Source: UBA1672 sp050633645 (lineage in GTDB: Bacteria; Pseudomonadota; Alphaproteobacteria; Micavibrionales; Micavibrionaceae). Taken from it: 64,000 nucleotides of DNA. The notes under the pieces are model-generated. The model was given only the letters and a program-made list of their open reading frames with translations, ran no database searches and was not told the origin of the DNA. Location: contig JBOEGX010000004.1 of assembly GCA_050633645.1 (NCBI GenBank), forward strand, positions 124,001 to 188,000. Direction: 5' to 3'. The position numbers and the translations under genes were made by a program. Below, piece after piece: positions 35,766-45,541 of the stretch (the stretch's first letter is position 1; each line of letters opens with the position of its first letter).

Positions 35766-35844
35766 ACCATAATTATCTATAACTTACCCTTGAAGATGCA
35801 AGCCCTTCTGGCTATCCTGCTCCCGAAAATATGCAGGATGAAAA

Positions 35845-37017
35845 ATGTCTCAAAACACAGAAACCCCAAATTCAATTATCGAGCAATCCCAAACACTTTG
35901 GAACGAGGTTCTAAGCGTTTGGTACAATGGCTTTATGGGCGTTGATATCGGAAAAATTATCGTTGCCCTCCTCATTTTTAGTGTCTTTTTATTCCTACGC
36001 GGCGCGTTCACAAAATATATCCTGCACACGCTACACCGATGGACCGAAAAATCAAAAACCGATATTGATGACAAAATTATACATGCGCTCACCCCTCCAA
36101 TACGCTTTATACCAATCGTTTTAGGGCTGTTTTTCGCAACACAAGCATTAAATCTAGATGGCACCTTAGCCGAGTTTACAAGCCGCATCATCAGGTCAAT
36201 GATCGCTTTTAGTATATTCTGGGGACTACACCGCGCTCTCGACCCTATCAAACATATTTCAAAAAAATTAGAAAAAATGCTCACCCCCACGATGATGGGC
36301 TGGATTTTTAAAGTTCTGAAGGTCGTAGTTGTCTTTATCGGCGCGGCCGTCATCCTTGAAATTTGGGGCATCGCCATCGGACCGTTACTCGCTGGTATGG
36401 GGTTATTAGGGGCGGCTGTTGCGTTGGGCGCGCAAGACTTGTTCAAAAACCTTATCGGCGGCATGACCGTTATCGCCGAAAAACGATTTCACCCAGGTGA
36501 TTGGATCAAAGTAGATGGTGTCGTCGAAGGAACAGTTGAGGAAATAGGCTTCCGCTCAACCCGTGTACGACGCTTTGATAAAGCCCCCGTTTACGTCCCC
36601 AACGCCAATTTATCCGATACAGTTGTTACAAATTTCAGCCGCATGACCAACCGCCGTATTTACTGGATGATTGGCGTAGAATACCGCACAACGAAAGAAC
36701 AGCTTCAAATCGTGCGTGATGAGATCCAAAAATACTTACAAGAATGCGAAGATATTGAACAACCACCAAAAGTTCCTCAGTTTGTACGTATCGATAACTT
36801 CAATGCATCATCCATTGATTTCATGATTTACTGCTTCACCAAAACCACCGATTGGGGTGAGTTTTTAAAGGTAAAGGAAGATTTTGCGCTCGCGGTAAAA
36901 GAGATTGTAGAAGAAAAAGCAGGTACAGGCTTCGCCTTCCCGTCACAATCCATCTATGTTGAGAGTATTCCCACAGGAACACCTGAGCCCTTCACCCCGC
37001 CACAAGAAAAAGATTAA
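35845..37017 (+). CDS. Mechanosensitive channel, MscS family
   Basis: 390 residues. Several N-terminal membrane helices lead to the pore helix (GMGLLGAAVALGAQDLFKNL, with the Gly/Ala packing of TM3), then the MscS beta domain (HPGDWIKVDG, EEIGFRSTRVRRFD, VYVPNANLSD) and a C-terminal alpha/beta domain. It protects against osmotic downshock. Length is above E. coli MscS because of extra N-terminal helices. A 26-base gap separates it from the helicase gene on the same strand. Confidence 0.92.
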   Translation: MSQNTETPNSIIEQSQTLWNEVLSVWYNGFMGVDIGKIIVALLIFSVFLFLRGAFTKYILHTLHRWTEKSKTDIDDKIIHALTPPIRFIPIVLGLFFATQALNLDGTLAEFTSRIIRSMIAFSIFWGLHRALDPIKHISKKLEKMLTPTMMGWIFKVLKVVVVFIGAAVILEIWGIAIGPLLAGMGLLGAAVALGAQDLFKNLIGGMTVIAEKRFHPGDWIKVDGVVEGTVEEIGFRSTRVRRFDKAPVYVPNANLSDTVVTNFSRMTNRRIYWMIGVEYRTTKEQLQIVRDEIQKYLQECEDIEQPPKVPQFVRIDNFNASSIDFMIYCFTKTTDWGEFLKVKEDFALAVKEIVEEKAGTGFAFPSQSIYVESIPTGTPEPFTPPQEKD

Positions 37018-37043
37018 GCCTCACCTTAAAAATCTGCTAATAA

Positions 37044-39848
37044 ATGATTATGAGTGCAGATAAACAGATTCGCGAAGCCCCCACAGACATGCCAGAGCGC
37101 ATCGCCCTGCCCGATATTCCTGCGATGTTTGTGAATGCGCGCGAAGCCATAATCATGACCGATGAGGGCGAGCTTATCACCCTTCCTCACCGTGACGCTC
37201 CGGAAATGATTGGGAACAAATCCGTAATGGTGTGCCACGCGCCATATACAAAAAAACGCTTAGGATTTGAGGCGTTCTATGGCTTTGACGTATTGGAGCT
37301 TTTCGCATTCACCCATCCCACGCGCTTTTGCGTGCCCACCCCGCACGGACTTGCCGCCGCGCTGCATTTACCCGCACCATCAGATTTTGAAGATTACCCG
37401 CTCACTCTCATGAATATTGCAAAAACACTGCTTAAGGATCTACAGCGTGACGTCTTAAAAGACAAAGCCGACGCGAAAAATATTGCGGGTGTTATGGGTT
37501 TGCGCGGAAAAGGTTGGAACTGGACACCCTTTATCTATGAAGCGCTTGGCGACACCTATGAGAGCGAGGCATTGATCAATTCCCGCCGCGCCCTGAATGT
37601 GTGGAAACACCTCCCCGAATGGGCAGAAGACGCGCCCATTCCTCCACCATCACATCACGGTGTAAGTGAGGACGAAGCCCATACACGCCTTGAGGAACTT
37701 CTTAAAACTGGCGACAAGCCCCCCGAAATCAGAGAGCAACAAAAAGCCTATAGCGCGGGGCTAGCTAAAATGTTCGAACCCATGCGCGAGGACGAAAACC
37801 CGCATATCGTTTTAGCAGAGGCCGGAACAGGTGTTGGAAAAACCCTCGGCTACCTTGCCCCCGCAAGTGTATGGGCCGAAAAGAACGAAGGCGCGGTCTG
37901 GGTGTCGACTTATACCAAGAACCTGCAACGCCAAATCGATAGCGAGCTTGACCGTCTCTATCCGCATCCACAGGTTAAAGACGCCTATGTTTCTGTACGA
38001 AAAGGTCGAGAGAATTATCTATGCCTTTTGAACCTCGAAGATTTAAGTGGTGGAGCCGAAGCCGCCTATACCCCGCGCCACGCGATTGCCGCAGGAATAA
38101 TGGCCAGATGGGCAGCCGCCACAAAAGACGGCGACTTAAGCGGCGCGCAATTCCCTGGCTGGCTCGTCGGGTTACTCGGCTACGCCAATACCACAGGCCT
38201 GGCCGATAAACGCGGTGAATGCATCTTCTCGGCTTGTGATCATTACAACAGATGCTTCGTGGAACGCTCTATCCGCAAAAGCAAGCGCAGCCGTATCGTC
38301 ATCGCCAATCATGCCCTTGTGATGATCCAATCTGCGATTGCCGGTAGCAGTGAGTCATTACCCACACGTTATATATTCGATGAAGGGCATCACTTATTCG
38401 ACGCCGCCGATAGTGCCTTTTCCGCCCATCTTACCGCCCGCGAAACTGCAGATTTACGGCGATGGATCATCGGTATTGAAGGTGGCAAAAAAGGACGAGC
38501 ACGCGGCCTGAAACGCCGCACCGAGGATTTAATCGAGGGCGATCAAGATGCGATTAAGGCATTGGAAGATATTATCCATAACGCCGACATACTTTGCGCC
38601 CCGAATTGGAGCCGACGATTTAAAGACAAAGCTCCGCACGGCGCATGCGAAAAATTCCTGCTAGAGCTTTATCGACTGACTTATGCGCGTTCAACCGATC
38701 AGGATAAAAACCTGCCATACTCCATTGAAACGCCGCTATTCCCGGTTGATGATGAATTACTGGCGGCTGCGGTAAAGCTCAAAGAAAAATTCCAAGAGCT
38801 TCTCAAACCAATGGAGAATTTACAAAAAACCCTGCAAACCCGGCTTGAAAATGATAATGGAGAAATGAGCAGCGACACCCGCAAACGCTTTGACGCGCTA
38901 TGTTCATCACTAGAACGCCGTGGCAGCCTAACCCTCAAAAGCTGGATTGCTATGCTCCAAACCCTTCTCGAAAGGCAAACGGGTGATGCATTCGTCGACT
39001 GGATGGAAATCGAACGCATAGATGGAAAGGCCACAGATGTTGGCATGTATCGTCATTATGTTGACCCAATGAAACCATTTTCCACCGTCATACGCCCGCA
39101 TATCCATGGGATGGGCGTGACCTCAGCCACGTTATGTGATCACACGGACGATCAAGAACAAAACTGGCAAGCAGCGCAGGAACGTAGCGGCGCACGGTAT
39201 TTAACGAACAACGCCATTCAATATAAATACTCGTCCCCCTTTGATTACCCAAAAAACACCAAGGTCTTTATCATTAATGACGTAAACAAAAATGATCTAG
39301 GTCAGGTTGCCAATGCATATCAGGCATTATTTTCCGCCAGCAACGGCGGCGCACTTGGCCTGTTTACCGCGATTAACCGCCTGCGCGCAGTGTATGATAA
39401 AATCGCACTCCCCTTAGAAGAAAATGGAATCCCACTCTACGCACAACATATGGAGGAAATGGATACAGGCACACTGATTGATATTTTCAGGGATGAAGAG
39501 CATGCTTGTCTGCTCGGCACCGACGCGGTGCGTGATGGCGTTGATGTTCCGGGTGGATCGCTGCGCCTGCTCGTCTTTGATCGCGTACCATGGCCGCGCC
39601 CAACCATCTTACACAAAGCCCGCCGCGAAGCCTTTGGCAAACGCCGCTATGATGAGATGCTCACCCGCCTGAAGCTTAAACAAGCCTTTGGCCGCCTTGT
39701 CCGCCGTGCCGATGATAAAGGTGTTTTCGTAATGCTCGATTCCATGCTGCCCTCACGGCTTCATGGCGCATTCCCCGACGGTGTAGAAATTATCAAAACA
39801 GGATTAAACGAAACAATTCACGAGATAAAAACATTTCTGCCATATTAA
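37044..39848 (+). CDS. DinG/XPD-type iron-sulfur DNA helicase
   Basis: 934 residues, superfamily 2 helicase related to DinG and XPD. Walker A AEAGTGVGKTLGYLAP near residue 260, four Cys for the 4Fe-4S cluster (ENYLCLL, GECIFSAC, YNRCF), DEGH box (YIFDEGHHLFD), and the C-terminal QAFGRLVRRADDKG motif VI. The first 240 residues are an N-terminal extension seen in alphaproteobacterial members; it includes FAFTHPTRFCVPTPHGLAAA and may be a degenerate nuclease-like domain (guess). It unwinds R-loops and D-loops in relatives. The stop overlaps the broken minus-strand gene at 39845. Confidence 0.9.
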   Translation: MIMSADKQIREAPTDMPERIALPDIPAMFVNAREAIIMTDEGELITLPHRDAPEMIGNKSVMVCHAPYTKKRLGFEAFYGFDVLELFAFTHPTRFCVPTPHGLAAALHLPAPSDFEDYPLTLMNIAKTLLKDLQRDVLKDKADAKNIAGVMGLRGKGWNWTPFIYEALGDTYESEALINSRRALNVWKHLPEWAEDAPIPPPSHHGVSEDEAHTRLEELLKTGDKPPEIREQQKAYSAGLAKMFEPMREDENPHIVLAEAGTGVGKTLGYLAPASVWAEKNEGAVWVSTYTKNLQRQIDSELDRLYPHPQVKDAYVSVRKGRENYLCLLNLEDLSGGAEAAYTPRHAIAAGIMARWAAATKDGDLSGAQFPGWLVGLLGYANTTGLADKRGECIFSACDHYNRCFVERSIRKSKRSRIVIANHALVMIQSAIAGSSESLPTRYIFDEGHHLFDAADSAFSAHLTARETADLRRWIIGIEGGKKGRARGLKRRTEDLIEGDQDAIKALEDIIHNADILCAPNWSRRFKDKAPHGACEKFLLELYRLTYARSTDQDKNLPYSIETPLFPVDDELLAAAVKLKEKFQELLKPMENLQKTLQTRLENDNGEMSSDTRKRFDALCSSLERRGSLTLKSWIAMLQTLLERQTGDAFVDWMEIERIDGKATDVGMYRHYVDPMKPFSTVIRPHIHGMGVTSATLCDHTDDQEQNWQAAQERSGARYLTNNAIQYKYSSPFDYPKNTKVFIINDVNKNDLGQVANAYQALFSASNGGALGLFTAINRLRAVYDKIALPLEENGIPLYAQHMEEMDTGTLIDIFRDEEHACLLGTDAVRDGVDVPGGSLRLLVFDRVPWPRPTILHKARREAFGKRRYDEMLTRLKLKQAFGRLVRRADDKGVFVMLDSMLPSRLHGAFPDGVEIIKTGLNETIHEIKTFLPY

Positions 39849-40106
39849 AGACCATACTCATCCAACGCCGCCTGAACAGATTTCTTCATGAATCTATGAA
39901 CATTTCCATCCTCTCGTGTGAATTTTTCGGCTCTACCTGCATTGATCAAACAATGTCGTAAACAGACCTCTCGCACCTTCATTCTCAAAAGCCCGCGGTC
40001 CAGTCAACGTTTTATAAAGATCGTATATCTCAGGATGACGCTGCGCAAATCCATTAAAAATGCTATCCAGCATCTCATCAGGAATTTTTGATGTTCTAAC
40101 TGTCAT
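39845..40106 (-). pseudogene. Frameshifted small gene
   Basis: On the minus strand ATG 40106 has GGTGA upstream and opens MTVRTSKIPDEMLDSIFNGF, read to a TAG at 39933-39935 (57 residues). Just before that stop another frame continues as INAGRAEKFTREDGNVHRFM and on to a stop at 39845-39847. Together they give one plausible soluble protein of about 86 residues, so a one-base slip near 39940-39960 is likely. It could be a true mutation, programmed frameshifting or an assembly error. No family recognised. Confidence 0.55.
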
Positions 40107-40231
40107 AGTTTTTCACCGCAAAATATTCTTGTTATTAACGCTAATTTTATAACAAACTTTGTGGATTTAATGCAACTAATCCTATAATTTCTTGAACCTG
40201 TAATAATATTTTAAAGAAAAAATTTAAGTTT

Positions 40232-41644
40232 ATGAAACCATTTGTCCACGACATCACGGGAATTGACCCAATTAACGCCTTCGCCGCCGTGAAGCACTTA
40301 CCCTACAGCTTGCTGCTGGATAGCGCCGACCGCAACCACCCAAACAGCCGCTATACCTTCATTGCCTGCCTGCCGATTGAAACATTAGAGGCCAAAGACG
40401 GAAAAATTAGCGTCACAAACTGGGAACAACGATTATCTTTCACTGGTGAACCATTCGAAATTTTGAGTTCCCGTATGAAGTCATGGGTATCCTTTGCCAC
40501 GCGCCACCCCAACCTCCCTCCTTTTCAGGGCGGCGCGGCGGGGTTATTCGGATATGATTTAGGACGGTATTTAGAGGATCTCCCCAGTCACGCAAAATCG
40601 AATAGCAAAATCCCCGACATGGCGATTGGCATTTATGATCAAGTCATTGCCCATGATCATTTGCTCAAAAAAACATATATATTCACCCATGCCCGCAGCG
40701 AGACAGAAGCCATCCAAAAACGCACTCATCTGCTCAACATTATCAGTCAAAAAATGGATATCCCTGATTACGAGCCGATAGAACCTGAATGGAAATTAAA
40801 CTTCTCTAAAGACGAATACCTGCAACGCGTGCAAAAGGTTATCAATTACATTCATGATGGTGATATTTTTCAGGCAAACATAGCGCAGTGCTTTAACGCC
40901 CCGCTGCCTGATAATTTTGACCCTTTCGTACATTACTTGAATCTACGCGACATCAACCCCGCCCCATTTGCCACCTATATGAATTTAGGGGATATTAAAA
41001 TTTCATCCGCCTCCCCGGAAAGATTTATGACGGTGAAAGACAAACAAGTTGAAACCTGTCCAATAAAGGGCACACGCCCGCGATCAGACAAACCCGCTCA
41101 AGACCGCGCTAACAAGGCCGATTTAGAGCATAGCGAAAAAGACAATGCCGAAAACACAATGATTGTTGACTTGCTTCGTAACGACTTATCACGTGTATGT
41201 GACCCGCACTCAATCAAAGTATCCTCGCTGTGTAAGATCGAAAGCTTCGCCAGCGTCCATCACCTCGTTTCCACCATCCAAGGAAAACTTGCACATGACA
41301 AGACATCCATCGATCTTCTATCCTCATCATTCCCCGGTGGATCAATTACAGGCGCACCAAAAATCCGCGCCATGGAAATCATAGAAGAAATCGAACCCAC
41401 GCGCCGCGGTGCATATTGCGGATCTATAGGCTATATCGGGTTTGACGACAGCATGGACACAAACATTCTGATCCGCACCCTTACATATGAAGACGGCAAA
41501 GTCAGCCTGCAAGTCGGCGGAGGCATCGTTTCTGAATCAAACCCAGAGGCCGAGTATCAAGAAACACTAGACAAAGCAGACGCCATTCTTGCCTCGTTTG
41601 AATATACACGCGGCACAGGAAACAACCGAAAATCCGGAACATAA
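40232..41644 (+). CDS. pabB: Aminodeoxychorismate synthase component I
   Basis: 470 residues. With the PabA glutaminase it converts chorismate to 4-amino-4-deoxychorismate for folate. The chorismate-binding core is complete: GDIFQANIAQ, CPIKGTRPR, SEKDNAENTMIVDLLRNDLS, FPGGSITGAPKIRAMEII and VGGGIVSES. The CPIKG lysine is the type found in PabB/TrpE; the size and the distance from trp genes favour PabB, but TrpE is not fully excluded. The partner gene at 42385 is separated by an OmpA-like gene. Confidence 0.88.
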   Translation: MKPFVHDITGIDPINAFAAVKHLPYSLLLDSADRNHPNSRYTFIACLPIETLEAKDGKISVTNWEQRLSFTGEPFEILSSRMKSWVSFATRHPNLPPFQGGAAGLFGYDLGRYLEDLPSHAKSNSKIPDMAIGIYDQVIAHDHLLKKTYIFTHARSETEAIQKRTHLLNIISQKMDIPDYEPIEPEWKLNFSKDEYLQRVQKVINYIHDGDIFQANIAQCFNAPLPDNFDPFVHYLNLRDINPAPFATYMNLGDIKISSASPERFMTVKDKQVETCPIKGTRPRSDKPAQDRANKADLEHSEKDNAENTMIVDLLRNDLSRVCDPHSIKVSSLCKIESFASVHHLVSTIQGKLAHDKTSIDLLSSSFPGGSITGAPKIRAMEIIEEIEPTRRGAYCGSIGYIGFDDSMDTNILIRTLTYEDGKVSLQVGGGIVSESNPEAEYQETLDKADAILASFEYTRGTGNNRKSGT

Positions 41645-41701
41645 TATTTGACATAAAACAAAAACCAGCTTAGCATGACAAAAAAGAGCGGACAAAGTTG
41701 A

Positions 41702-42328
41702 ATGACGGACAAAAAGAAATCAACGGTATTACAAACATTCGGCCTATATGCTGCAGCGGTTGGGGTTTCCATTCTTTATTCTTATTGCAGTGTTGATCAT
41801 AGTGATGATCAACAATTCGATCCCAATAAATACGACAATGATAAAAAACCTGAAAATGTGATGGTAATTCCTCCTACACAAGCGGAAGAAAACAGCAACA
41901 ATGCCATCAAAACAGATGAAAACACGACAAACATTGAACAACAAAAATCACCACAGATCATTTTTCCCGTTTTCTTCGAAGGCCAGAAAGACACTCTTTC
42001 TGAAGATCAGAAAAAAACACTCGACAATATGGCGGAATATCTAAAAACCACTGGAGATAAGTTCGAAGTCAAAGGGTGTGTTACACCTTATGAAGAAGAA
42101 AATTCTGATGTTGCTCTATCATTCAGAAGAGCGCACCATGTTGCCAACCTCCTAAAAGACAGCGGCATAAACGTCATAATTAACAAAACTATAGCAAACT
42201 GGAGTGAAGCACAAAACAACGATATCTACGGTGCATACGCGGAAGAATGCGAAAAATACGATAATAAAGCATCGACCCAAAGGCGCGTTGAAATCATCAC
42301 AAACGGTATATCTTATAATAACGATTAA
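41702..42328 (+). CDS. OmpA-like C-terminal domain protein
   Basis: 208 residues. An N-terminal hydrophobic segment (TFGLYAAAVGVSILYSYC) is followed by an acidic polar linker and, from about residue 85, an OmpA-like peptidoglycan-binding domain: TLSEDQKKTLDNMAEYLK, ALSFRRAHHVANLLKDSGI and a final QRRVEIITNG. The usual Asp/Arg diaminopimelate ligands are only partly recognisable. Cys 29 is not in a standard lipobox, so anchoring mode is unclear. It sits between pabB and pabA on the same strand. Confidence 0.68.
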   Translation: MTDKKKSTVLQTFGLYAAAVGVSILYSYCSVDHSDDQQFDPNKYDNDKKPENVMVIPPTQAEENSNNAIKTDENTTNIEQQKSPQIIFPVFFEGQKDTLSEDQKKTLDNMAEYLKTTGDKFEVKGCVTPYEEENSDVALSFRRAHHVANLLKDSGINVIINKTIANWSEAQNNDIYGAYAEECEKYDNKASTQRRVEIITNGISYNND

Positions 42329-42384
42329 CCGCCCCCCTCTCTTTTTATCTTCACTTTTCCAAAAATCATTTTATGATCACCGCC

Positions 42385-42978
42385 ATGATATTGATCATCG
42401 ATAATTATGATTCCTTTGTTTACAATCTCGCACGTTATGTCGCGCAGCTTGGGCAAAACTACGTGGTTCATCGCAATGATAAAATCACACTGGATAAGAT
42501 AGAAAAGCTCGCCCCAACCGCCATCATCATTTCTCCCGGCCCATGCACCCCAAAAGAGGCAGGCATAAGCATCGAACTGATCAAACAATTTGGCCATAAA
42601 ACGCCAATCCTAGGGGTATGCCTTGGCCACCAAGCCATCGCCGAAGCCTATAACGGGCAAACGGTAAAAGCAGAAAAACCCGTTCACGGAAAATCAAGTC
42701 CAATAGAGCATGACGGCTCAACCTTATTTCACAATTTACCAAGCCCCCTTCAAGTAGGGCGTTATCATTCACTCATTGTTTCTCTTCCAAAGGAACATGA
42801 ATTTAATATCACTGCTCTCAGTCACACCGACGAAATCATGGCGATTCAACACAAATCACACCCCGTTTACGGCGTCCAATTCCATCCTGAATCCGTCCTC
42901 ACCCCCGATGGCACAGACATCATCAAAAACTTCATCAATGCCGCGCAAGATTGGCATGCCGAACAATCGATTGAATAA
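42385..42978 (+). CDS. pabA: Aminodeoxychorismate/anthranilate synthase glutaminase component
   Basis: 197 residues. Class I glutamine amidotransferase that supplies ammonia to PabB. ILIIDNYDSFVYNLARYV start, catalytic Cys in GVCLGHQAIAEAY, and His/Glu in YGVQFHPESV. ATG 42385 gives the normal family start; ATG 42373 would add four residues. In many bacteria one such subunit serves both PabB and TrpE. Confidence 0.9.
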   Translation: MILIIDNYDSFVYNLARYVAQLGQNYVVHRNDKITLDKIEKLAPTAIIISPGPCTPKEAGISIELIKQFGHKTPILGVCLGHQAIAEAYNGQTVKAEKPVHGKSSPIEHDGSTLFHNLPSPLQVGRYHSLIVSLPKEHEFNITALSHTDEIMAIQHKSHPVYGVQFHPESVLTPDGTDIIKNFINAAQDWHAEQSIE

Positions 42979-43032
42979 CACATCAAAACACCATAAAATC
43001 ATACACACACAGTAAACTCTTACGGATATCTC

Positions 43033-43956
43033 ATGACATCAATTCAAAAACTCACCGTCTATCTCGGCTCTTCAGGAAGATGCCGCCCCATTTTCAAAGA
43101 AACAGCCACGAATTTCGGGCATCTCATCGGACAAAATGACAAAGCCCTGATCTATGGCGGCATGGATGCAGGATTAATGGGAATCGTCGCCAATAACGCC
43201 CTTGAATCTGGTGCACATGTAACAGGCATAATCCCCAAAAAACTAAAAGACAGTGAACGCATCCACCCGAATTTAAGTGAGACAATCCTTGTCCCCGACC
43301 TATGGGAACGCAAATTAAAAATGTTCCGCCGCGCCGATGCCATTATCATTTTACCTGGCGGATACGGTACAATCGACGAAGCATTAGAAGCCCTATATTG
43401 GGCGCATCTTGGTTCTCACACCAAACCCATTATCTTCTTAAACACCGAAAATTACTGGGATGATTTTTTAAGCTATCTACAATCCCTTCCCGACCTTGCA
43501 TCAGATTATCTTCTCACCTGTAAGACGGGCGAAGAAATATTTGAAATTTTGAAGAAATGGAACGCTCCCGAGCGCAGAGGAAAAAACAAAGACCTTCCCC
43601 ATTTCGAAGATGAAATACTGACCGATACAAAAACCCCACTTATTTTCAACGAGGCCAGTGTTAAAAACAGCTATATGCTCGCCACCGCTCTGGGGCTCAA
43701 GCAACTTGATAAACATCAACGCCATATCGGCCTTTTAAATGATAACGGGCAATTCGATGATTTATTGAAATGGATTGAAACCGCAAAAACCGAACATTTC
43801 ATTACTGATCGTTGCACCGAGTTATTCAGTGTCGATACAAATGAACAATCACTGAACGAAAAACTGGACAAACAAAAAGATATTCATATAGACTTAGGAG
43901 TTGAAAAATGGGGGCCAAGCGAAACGAGCACCCATATAGAAATAAAAGAAGTTTGA
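43033..43956 (+). CDS. LOG-family protein with a long C-terminal extension
   Basis: 307 residues. Residues about 5-180 are a complete LOG (Lonely guy, TIGR00730-like) domain with YGGMDAGLMGIVANNA and the PGGYGTIDEALE motif that binds nucleotide; such enzymes release the base or act on nucleoside monophosphates. About 120 further residues follow (LIFNEASVKNSYMLATALGL, HIGLLNDNGQFDDLLKWIE) that typical 180-residue members lack. The extension looks like a folded domain but is unrecognised. The gene at 43970 follows by 13 bases. Confidence 0.8.
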   Translation: MTSIQKLTVYLGSSGRCRPIFKETATNFGHLIGQNDKALIYGGMDAGLMGIVANNALESGAHVTGIIPKKLKDSERIHPNLSETILVPDLWERKLKMFRRADAIIILPGGYGTIDEALEALYWAHLGSHTKPIIFLNTENYWDDFLSYLQSLPDLASDYLLTCKTGEEIFEILKKWNAPERRGKNKDLPHFEDEILTDTKTPLIFNEASVKNSYMLATALGLKQLDKHQRHIGLLNDNGQFDDLLKWIETAKTEHFITDRCTELFSVDTNEQSLNEKLDKQKDIHIDLGVEKWGPSETSTHIEIKEV

Positions 43957-43969
43957 GCGTGAGGGCGAC

Positions 43970-44515
43970 ATGCCATTAACACAAGAATTTAAAGATCAGG
44001 TAACATCAATAACGTCTGATTTAAAAAATGCAGATACTTTATGCCATATTTTCGGCAAAGGCATTACGGGAGTAATTGATGAAAATATAAGTGATGAACA
44101 GGTCAGCATAATAAGAAAACATGCAAGCCCGAGCGTATTTCATAACATTATAGGGGATGAAAAAACCATCGCCGAACAAATTACGCATACATTTTCCGAC
44201 CCTATCAAAAAATCTAACCTTGCATTAAAACTTGCATACGATAACCATTCTTACCTTGCCGCATTGGTGACAACCGAAGAATCCTTAAACAGTGTAATCC
44301 ACAACATGCCCAAAATCCTAGGGTCAAAAATGTCACCACAAATGAATACGATATTAAAAAGTTACGAAAATATTCTCAACACTATCAATAATATGATAGA
44401 AACAGCATCACAAAACATTGATAACGCAGAAGAAATAACAAAAGAAACAAAAGAAAACATGATAAATGGTATTGAGTATATAGCTCCGCTACCTGATGGT
44501 TTCCCAGAAATATAA
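43970..44515 (+). CDS. Hypothetical helical protein
   Basis: 181 residues, predicted mostly helical and soluble, Asn/Ile/Lys/Glu-rich (ILKSYENILNTINNMIETAS, NIDNAEEITKETKENMINGI). GAGGGCGAC precedes the ATG. It follows the LOG gene by 13 bases and is likely co-transcribed. No family recognised. It is AT-richer than the LOG gene by eye. Confidence 0.6.
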   Translation: MPLTQEFKDQVTSITSDLKNADTLCHIFGKGITGVIDENISDEQVSIIRKHASPSVFHNIIGDEKTIAEQITHTFSDPIKKSNLALKLAYDNHSYLAALVTTEESLNSVIHNMPKILGSKMSPQMNTILKSYENILNTINNMIETASQNIDNAEEITKETKENMINGIEYIAPLPDGFPEI

Positions 44516-44531
44516 AAATCAATCCCCCTCT

Positions 44532-45419
44532 TCACGCAAGGTCATGACTTTCTAATGGGTCACCCACCGACGCCTCAAGAATTCCATGTTTGCGGTTATA
44601 ATCATGCTGTTCTTTTTGACGCTTCTGCTGCTCAAGAATTTTATCCGCCAAATAATAAAAACACAGTTTTTCAACAACATCCTCAACAAGCGTCATGTCC
44701 TGCTCAAACGTCATATCAAACACCCCCATCAAATCACGGATCAACTCTCCACCTACTAACTGACCATAATTAAGATCAATGCTCTTGGAAAGGTCATGCT
44801 TGATCTCATCAAACGTGAGTGAAACAGCATTCGCTCCTAGCTCTTCCTCTACCTTCTCCATATAAAAAACAAAAAATGCTTCTGCTCGATCCATCAAATG
44901 CTCTTTATCGAACATCGCCTTCGCGTCATCCCCATGATTTTGTAAAACACCATTTACAACATCTATGAACTCATCTTCGTTTCCTGATTTATCTAATAAT
45001 TTCTGTGCCTTAACACTTAAATCCTTGTCACCACCCTCACATGAAAACAAGGCATCATAATACGCCAGCCTATCCTTATATGTCTCATGGTGATCCTTCG
45101 CCATAAGCGCAAGCTTATAATCATCATTCAAATAATCACCAAGCCAAAGCGATAAAATCTTCCTACTGTTATTTTGACTATTCAAATATGCTATTTCCGC
45201 CGTTTTATCTTTACATTTATCAATGGAATCGTCATTCACCGAGAGAAATTGTTGTATGTCAAAATTCAAAACATCTAATTCCACAAACTCACCTTGATGA
45301 TAAACAGCTACATCTTTTGGCTTTTGCACCTCATTTGAGCGTTCAACATCATCACAACCTGAAATCCCGCCAATGCCCAACGCCGCAGTCAATACTGCAA
45401 AAGAGTGTTTTATATTCAT
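44532..45419 (-). CDS. Hypothetical lipoprotein
   Basis: 295 residues from ATG 45419; the 24 extra residues from 45491 would precede the signal. Lipobox GGISGC with Cys 22. The mature protein is helical, acidic and Asp/Lys-rich with paired helices (DDAKAMFDKEHLMDRAEAFF) and four cysteines; C-terminal helix KILEQQKRQKEQHDYNRKHG. No family recognised. Confidence 0.65.
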   Translation of the reverse strand: MNIKHSFAVLTAALGIGGISGCDDVERSNEVQKPKDVAVYHQGEFVELDVLNFDIQQFLSVNDDSIDKCKDKTAEIAYLNSQNNSRKILSLWLGDYLNDDYKLALMAKDHHETYKDRLAYYDALFSCEGGDKDLSVKAQKLLDKSGNEDEFIDVVNGVLQNHGDDAKAMFDKEHLMDRAEAFFVFYMEKVEEELGANAVSLTFDEIKHDLSKSIDLNYGQLVGGELIRDLMGVFDMTFEQDMTLVEDVVEKLCFYYLADKILEQQKRQKEQHDYNRKHGILEASVGDPLESHDLA

Positions 45420-45492
45420 TAAATTAACCCGTTTATGTCTCATTTCACATATTAAAAACACAATAAAAGATTTCAAAGCCAAATGCAACAAA

Positions 45493-45519
45493 CCCCCGAA
45501 ACAACCGTTCAGGGGTTTT
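45493..45519 (-). terminator. Hairpin after atpC
   Basis: CCCC/GGGG stem extended by GAAC/GTTT pairing. GGGGTTTT on the plus strand and GGGGGTTTGTT on the minus strand allow use in both directions. It lies 20 bases after the atpC stop. Confidence 0.65.
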
Positions 45520-45541
45520 GAAATTTATAATAAGATTAAAT

